This document shows positions 60,977-64,000 of a DNA stretch of 64,000 bases, piece by piece; position 1 is the stretch's first letter; each line of letters begins with the position of its first letter. The notes under the pieces were generated by a model. That model was not told the origin of the DNA, searched no databases, and worked only from the letters and a program-made list of their open reading frames with translations. Made by a program: the position numbers and the translations under genes. The DNA is from Paraspadella gotoi (lineage: Eukaryota > Chaetognatha): assembly GCA_051294375.1 (NCBI GenBank), contig CM119264.1:19227590-19291589 (forward strand), given 5' to 3'.

Positions 60977-61372
60977 ATCTGACCTGCAGGATATCGAGGC
61001 CTTCGGCGTGAGCTAAGCTGCCATCTTCGTCCAAGAAGACGATTTCTCTGGCCGTCCCTTAAGGGCGAGGTTGAATTAGTGGGTAAGCGGAAGTGGAAGA
61101 ATTAAAAGGAAGAAAACGTTGGCAGGGCAAAGAGAGACGGTTGGATAATGGATAAGCAAAGAAGTCACGACGAAATAGAAATCGCTTATTTTCTCATTTA
61201 TTATAAATCTTTTTTCCTTCTTTCTCTTTCAAAATTCAACGACTATAAACAATTACATAAAATGGAAGGGATTCACCAACCGGTTAATTTCTAATGATAA
61301 ATTGCTAAACTAAACTAAAAAAATCTATATTTTATGTATTTTTTAAATAAATATATAAATAAATAAATAAAA

Positions 61373-61403
<31 letters not shown>

Positions 61404-61638
61404 AAGAATAAATAAAAGAATAAATAAATAAATAAAAGAATAAATAAATAAATAAAAGAATAAATAAATAAAAGAATAAATAAATGAATTAACAAATGAA
61501 AAAATCAAAAAAACAATATATACCTTTCATTGCCAAGGTCATTCCGCAGGCAGTTCCTATGGGTCCGGCGCCTACGATGGTGACCTTGCCCCTTTCCAGG
61601 ACGGCCTGTGGCTCCGGCTCGGGCGAAGACTCGGACAT
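56122..61638 (-). CDS. Lactate-dehydrogenase-like protein, probable pseudoenzyme (332 aa)
   Basis: Exons: 61638-61524, 61057-60984, 59085-58939, 58603-58388, 58177-58029, 56722-56603, 56299-56122. All are GT..AG with matching phases; the 332 residues equal typical animal LDH. The N-terminus has the NAD-binding GAGPIGTACG (GxGxxG) and a strand ending FLDED. The best match is animal L-LDH (e.g. LNGTSFKKMNPHLGTPQD). By alignment to the family, the catalytic loop Arg is Ser102, the Asn of SNP is Gln135, the Asp of the Asp/His pair is Ala163 and the proton-donor His is Cys191 (GECSD instead of GEHGD). Only Arg166 remains. Normal lactate or malate chemistry is therefore unlikely; nucleotide binding may persist. 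UEVLD shows a similarly altered LDH domain, but no E2-like part is seen here. Confidence 0.88.
56603..56722 (-). CDS. LDH-like exon F1
   Basis: Acceptor CTTTGTGAAG, donor ACCAG followed by GTGGCA. The frame has NQVVTSWKKGFVLAVGMSLA, then HVIYSIFTDGFGGENFTLT. The helix GFVLAVGMSLA matches the SWAIGLSVADL helix of LDH. Its phase is the same as alternative exon F2. Confidence 0.85.
58029..58177 (-). CDS. LDH-like exon E (His-motif region)
   Basis: Acceptor CTCTCTTTAG, donor GAAGA followed by GTGAGT. The frame has GFMIGECSDPFPAWMSVTLN, then GTSFKKMNPHLGTPQDHGGW. The active-site His of GEHGD is Cys here. Confidence 0.9.
58388..58603 (-). CDS. LDH-like exon D (substrate-site region)
   Basis: Acceptor CTTTCCATCAG, donor GAC followed by GTGAGC. 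The frame has LIPELVKNSPEAIFIVTSQP, then NEVACYMLWKIAGISTSRVI and GIGTNLATSRFRTKIRENLG. VTSQP replaces VSNP and NLATSR replaces NLDSAR. Confidence 0.92.
58872..58934. repeat. (ATT)n microsatellite
   Basis: About 20 ATT units, ending 5 bases from the splice donor of exon C (58939). Length variation here could affect splicing. Confidence 0.95.
58939..59085 (-). CDS. LDH-like exon C (catalytic-loop region)
   Basis: Acceptor CTCGTCAACAG, donor CTGCAG followed by GTATGG. The frame has GVTKNSDIIVIAFGTRLRKD, then MTSLEQLADFNLQ. The family motif GxRQxxGESRLxLxxRN is reduced to GTRLRKDMTSLEQLADFN: the mobile-loop catalytic Arg is Ser, and the Gln that gives lactate specificity is Leu. Confidence 0.92.
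59086..60983 (-). other. LDH-like intron 2, nothing recognised except a CT repeat
   Basis: A+T-rich intron of 1.9 kb. A (CT)n tract (60920-60972) ends about 11 bases from the donor of exon B. A short segment (CGCTTCTTTTCTCATTTATT) near 60493 recurs near 61181 on the other side of exon B. Confidence 0.7.
60920..60972. repeat. (CT)n microsatellite
   Basis: Pure CT dinucleotides next to LDH-like exon B. Confidence 0.95.
60984..61057 (-). CDS. LDH-like exon B (NAD ribose-binding strand)
   Basis: Acceptor CCTTAAG, donor CTGCAG followed by GTCAGA. The frame TAREIVFLDEDGSLAHAEGL, then DILQ matches the LALVDVDEDKLKGEALDLQ region of LDH, with the NAD-binding acidic residue kept. Confidence 0.92.
61355..61490. 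repeat. (AAAT)n microsatellite
   Basis: AAAT units interrupted by AAAAGAAT in the first LDH-like intron. Confidence 0.95.
61524..61638 (-). CDS. LDH-like exon 1 with start codon
   Basis: Start at 61638. The frame MSESSPEPEPQAVLERGKVT, then IVGAGPIGTACGMTLAMK. An in-frame upstream Met at 61704 would add a Lys/Arg/Gln-rich extension (MKGDQTRKRTRKQ...). I prefer the downstream Met because the family starts close to the first beta strand. Donor GTATAT. Confidence 0.88.
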
Positions 61639-61910
61639 CTTTTCTTTTTGTTGTTCCGATTTCTTTTGTTTCCTCGTTCGTTTTCGTGTTTGGTCGCCTT
61701 TCAAACGGTTTTCTCAATCAATCGCCGGCCAGACAATTATTTTTTTCTACTTCTGCAGAAGCTTATCCCTATTCCTTATCCTTTCCAAAAACGTTTCAAC
61801 CATTATCATAAAGAAATTTTGGCATTATTTCCAAAAACGCCCTCTAAGCGCCGTAATCTTAAATCTAACAATAAGTCTTCAAACTAACTTAATTTTGAAT
61901 TTAAGCTGAA
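61639..61910. promoter_or_regulatory. Likely divergent promoter region
   Basis: 272 bases between the start of the LDH-like gene (minus) and the start of the small two-exon ORF (plus). Head-to-head spacing this short implies a shared promoter if both are genes. No clear TATA box was seen. Confidence 0.35.
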
Positions 61911-62190
61911 ATGTGGCACTTTTGGAAAACGTGGCCGAAATTTTACCCCAAATTCATGACGGTAGGCCTAAATGATTTTTTAATTCTCCCTTTATTTTTT
62001 TCAAGGTAAAAAAAAAACGTTTTTTAAAAATTTTATATGTATTTAGTCAAATTATATTGAAACTATTAACTTCAGAACACACTGTTTCCAGGCGAGCGAC
62101 GCTTCGAGATCAATACTGAAAGTTCTGGTTACGGTGTCGTCGCCGACGCAGTCTCACCGACCCCACGAGTACCGACTCTGGCTTTCGTAG
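61911..62190 (+). CDS. Possible small two-exon protein (49 aa), unrecognised
   Basis: ATG at 61911 starts MWHFWKTWPKFYPKFMT, ending at a GTAGGC donor (exon 61911-61961). After an acceptor CTGTTTCCAG the second exon (62092-62190) continues in frame ASDASRSILKVLVTVSSPTQ, then SHRPHEYRLWLS and TAG. The product is basic with an aromatic-rich N-terminus, as in small mitochondrial proteins, but no family match is certain. A second frame across exon 2 is also open (ERRFEINTESSGYGVVADAV), which weakens the case. Confidence 0.35.
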
Positions 62191-62339
62191 AATCTGAGGA
62201 ATACAACGAAGAGCTTTTGGCGTTGCGCTCGGTGGGCGTTAAGCGACTCTTTTTCTTTTTATTCTTTTTTTCTTAGGTGCTTGGCGTCTCTTAAGACGTC
62301 CAGTGGGAAATCAAGGACGATGACGAGGAAGCCGCAATG

Positions 62340-62340
<1 letters not shown>

Positions 62341-62378
<38 letters not shown>

Positions 62379-62391
62379 AGAGAGGAGAGAG
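62341..62391. repeat. (GA)n microsatellite
   Basis: GA dinucleotides with minor interruptions, just outside the MITE-like element. Confidence 0.95.
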
Positions 62392-63097
62392 AGAAAGTGA
62401 TAGAAAGTTAGATGGAGAAAGAGAGTGAGATGGAGAAAAAGAGTAAGAGAGAGAGAGAGAAAATGAGAGGGAGAAAGATAGAGAAAAAAAAAGTTTGAGC
62501 AACAATGTCGGATCTGCCCACGATCATTATAATTAATTAATTAATAATTAATAAATTAATAATTAATTTAAGTTAATTAATTATTTAATTAATTAATTAT
62601 TAATTTATTCAAATTAATTATTTAATTAATTAGGCAATTAATTCATTAATTTGATCCAAAAAGTTTGTTTTGATTGATTAATTGACTGATTAATTAATTA
62701 TTGGTAAATTAATTGACTAATTGATTAACTGAATAATTATTTGATTAATTAATACATCTTGCATTTACATTTAAAATAGTTAGTGAAACAGATTCTTTGT
62801 TTTTTCTATTTAAACTCATTTCCACTCAAACGATTCCATTCAAACTTAATTTCCAGTTTAATCACACACTTTCCTACCCACATACAAAATTTCAAGTCAA
62901 TCGCCCCATCCACTCATGAGTAGTTGGTGTTCAAATTGTGAATTACATTTTTTGTTTTTTCCATTTAAACTCATTTTCACTCGGACGATTCCATCGAAAC
63001 TTTATATCCAGCTCAATCACACACTTCCCTACCCACACACAAAGTTTCATTCCATCCATCCATCCAATCACGAGTAATTGGTGTTTTTTGCTAAGGT

Positions 63098-63160
63098 GGG
63101 ACGGACGGACGGACGGACGACGGACGGACGAATGGACGGACGGACAGACAGATGGACGGA
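63098..63160. repeat. (GGAC)n minisatellite
   Basis: Tetranucleotide GGAC/GACG units with small interruptions inside the MITE-like element. Confidence 0.95.
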
Positions 63161-63275
63161 CATCGTTTTTTGGCATAATTTATCATAATTCGATGTTCTG
63201 ACATGATATAAGTGAATGCCCGACAAGATTGAGGGGGCGGACCGACGGACCGACAAAGTGAATTATAGAGCCGGG

Positions 63276-63296
63276 ATCTGCTAAAAGCAGATCCGA
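63276..63296. repeat. Short perfect hairpin
   Basis: GGATCTGCT, then AAA, then AGCAGATCC: a 9-bp stem with a 3-base loop at the right end of the MITE-like element, overlapping its terminal repeat. Confidence 0.8.
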
Positions 63297-63343
63297 CTAA
63301 AAAAGTAAGATGCAGAAAAGAGAGAGTAGGAGAAGAGAGCGAG

Positions 63344-63347
<4 letters not shown>

Positions 63348-63394
<47 letters not shown>
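63348..63394. repeat. (GA)n microsatellite
   Basis: Pure GA dinucleotides. Confidence 0.95.
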
Positions 63395-63399
<5 letters not shown>

Positions 63400-63831
63400 G
63401 TAAAAAATGGTATTATCAAGAGATATTTTGGCCAACTTTTTTATAATATACATAGTACAACCGAAAGACTGAAAAGAGATTACCAATATAAGAGAAATCG
63501 TTGCGGTTGTTTCGGTTTAATTATCTTTTCTCCGTTTGCTTAAAGAAAATATGTACGGGCCAATTCAGCCTCTGACTATGAGAGCCAACGCAAAAATTTG
63601 AAGAAAAAAAAACCGCTATAAAATATAAGAGAAAAATAGGAGAAAGTAAAAAGAAGAATCGTTGAACAAAAAACAATGACGAAGGCGAATTCCGATTATG
63701 ATGGGTCGAGATCGAATCGGCGAATGTAGAGAAAAAATATTTCTGCAAAACAATGTTTTTTATTGTCAAAGTACTTCGTGAAGAACGAGTCGAAGAGGGG
63801 GGTTGTGACAACCGGCTAGTGAAGGAGCAAA

Positions 63832-63834
<3 letters not shown>

Positions 63835-63882
<48 letters not shown>

Positions 63883-63906
63883 ATGAGAGAGAGAAAGAGA
63901 GAGGGG
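63835..63906. repeat. Interrupted (GA)n tract
   Basis: GA repeat at the right edge of the window. No gene was recognised from 63298 to the end. Confidence 0.9.
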
Positions 63907-64000
63907 GATCATCGCTCGAAACTATCGGGGGAGGAAAGGTAAAGAGGAAAAAAATGTGAGAGAGATTTAAATTCCTGATAAAAAGAAAATCGTAAATTTA

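Larger units (their letters stand above)
62507..63297. mobile_element. MITE-like element with 11-bp terminal inverted repeats
   Basis: GTCGGATCTGC at 62507-62517 is the exact reverse complement of GCAGATCCGAC at 63287-63297. Between them, 791 bases in all, lie an A+T-rich TTAAT array (62528-62755), two tandem diverged copies of a unit of about 150 bases (near 62784-62937 and 62937-63092, both with TTTAAACTCATTT and ACGATTCCAT) and a GGAC minisatellite. There is no transposase frame. Target-site duplications are not clear, so element status is inferred from the terminal repeats. Confidence 0.5.

Noticed and set aside
62498-63303. Target-site duplication flanking the MITE-like element
   Set aside because: The flanks (CAACAAT and TAAAAAA) share no convincing direct repeat.

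Overview
The window is nuclear DNA of a multicellular animal, most likely an invertebrate. The coding parts are short exons with GT..AG introns, in animal-type families: ankyrin/SOCS-box, lactate-dehydrogenase-like and immunoglobulin-superfamily receptor. The introns are A+T rich and loaded with (GA/CT)n, (ATT)n and (AAAT)n microsatellites and tRNA-derived SINEs. No bacterial operon, CRISPR array, rRNA or intact tRNA was seen. The species cannot be named from what is here.

Layout. (1) 1-13873 is a near-perfect inverted repeat of about 6.9 kb per arm, centred on a (CT)n tract near 6.95-7.0 kb. The arms differ mostly by one-base insertions and deletions. They hold a probable Ig-receptor exon, weaker exon candidates and one SINE per arm. 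(2) 14443-29155 holds further exons of a plus-strand Ig-type receptor. A segment of about 4.8 kb appears here as two partial copies (16375-19964, 19990-23160) and one full copy (24305-29155). (3) 30.0-37.68 kb and 37.71-45.07 kb are a direct duplication of about 7.4 kb with the receptor's transmembrane exon and cytoplasmic tail. The second copy is open and also carries the last two exons of the ankyrin gene on the opposite strand. The first copy is riddled with indels. N-gaps of 25 lie exactly at copy boundaries, so most of the duplication looks like unmerged, unpolished assembly.

(4) 43530-52605, minus strand: a nine-exon ankyrin-repeat and SOCS-box (ASB) gene. All exon phases match and the product is about 539 residues. 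It ends in a BC-box/Cul5-box SOCS module, so it should be the substrate receptor of a Cullin-5 ubiquitin ligase. (5) 54119-61638, minus strand: a lactate-dehydrogenase-fold gene. The main form has seven exons and 332 residues, the usual LDH length. The NAD-binding glycine motif is kept, but four of the five classical catalytic positions are replaced (Arg to Ser, Asn to Gln, Asp to Ala, His to Cys). Downstream lies a second, phase-compatible pair of terminal exons encoding a different LDH C-terminus, so the gene probably makes two isoforms. (6) 61911-62190, plus strand: a possible 49-residue two-exon gene head-to-head with the LDH-like gene. (7) 62507-63297: a 791-bp MITE-like element bounded by 11-bp inverted repeats, followed by GA-rich sequence.

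The receptor (plus) and ASB (minus) genes are convergent. ASB and the LDH-like gene lie in tandem on the minus strand, 1.5 kb apart. The most interesting biology is the LDH-like pseudoenzyme with duplicated, apparently interchangeable C-terminal exons. The most important caution is the assembly structure of the first 45 kb.
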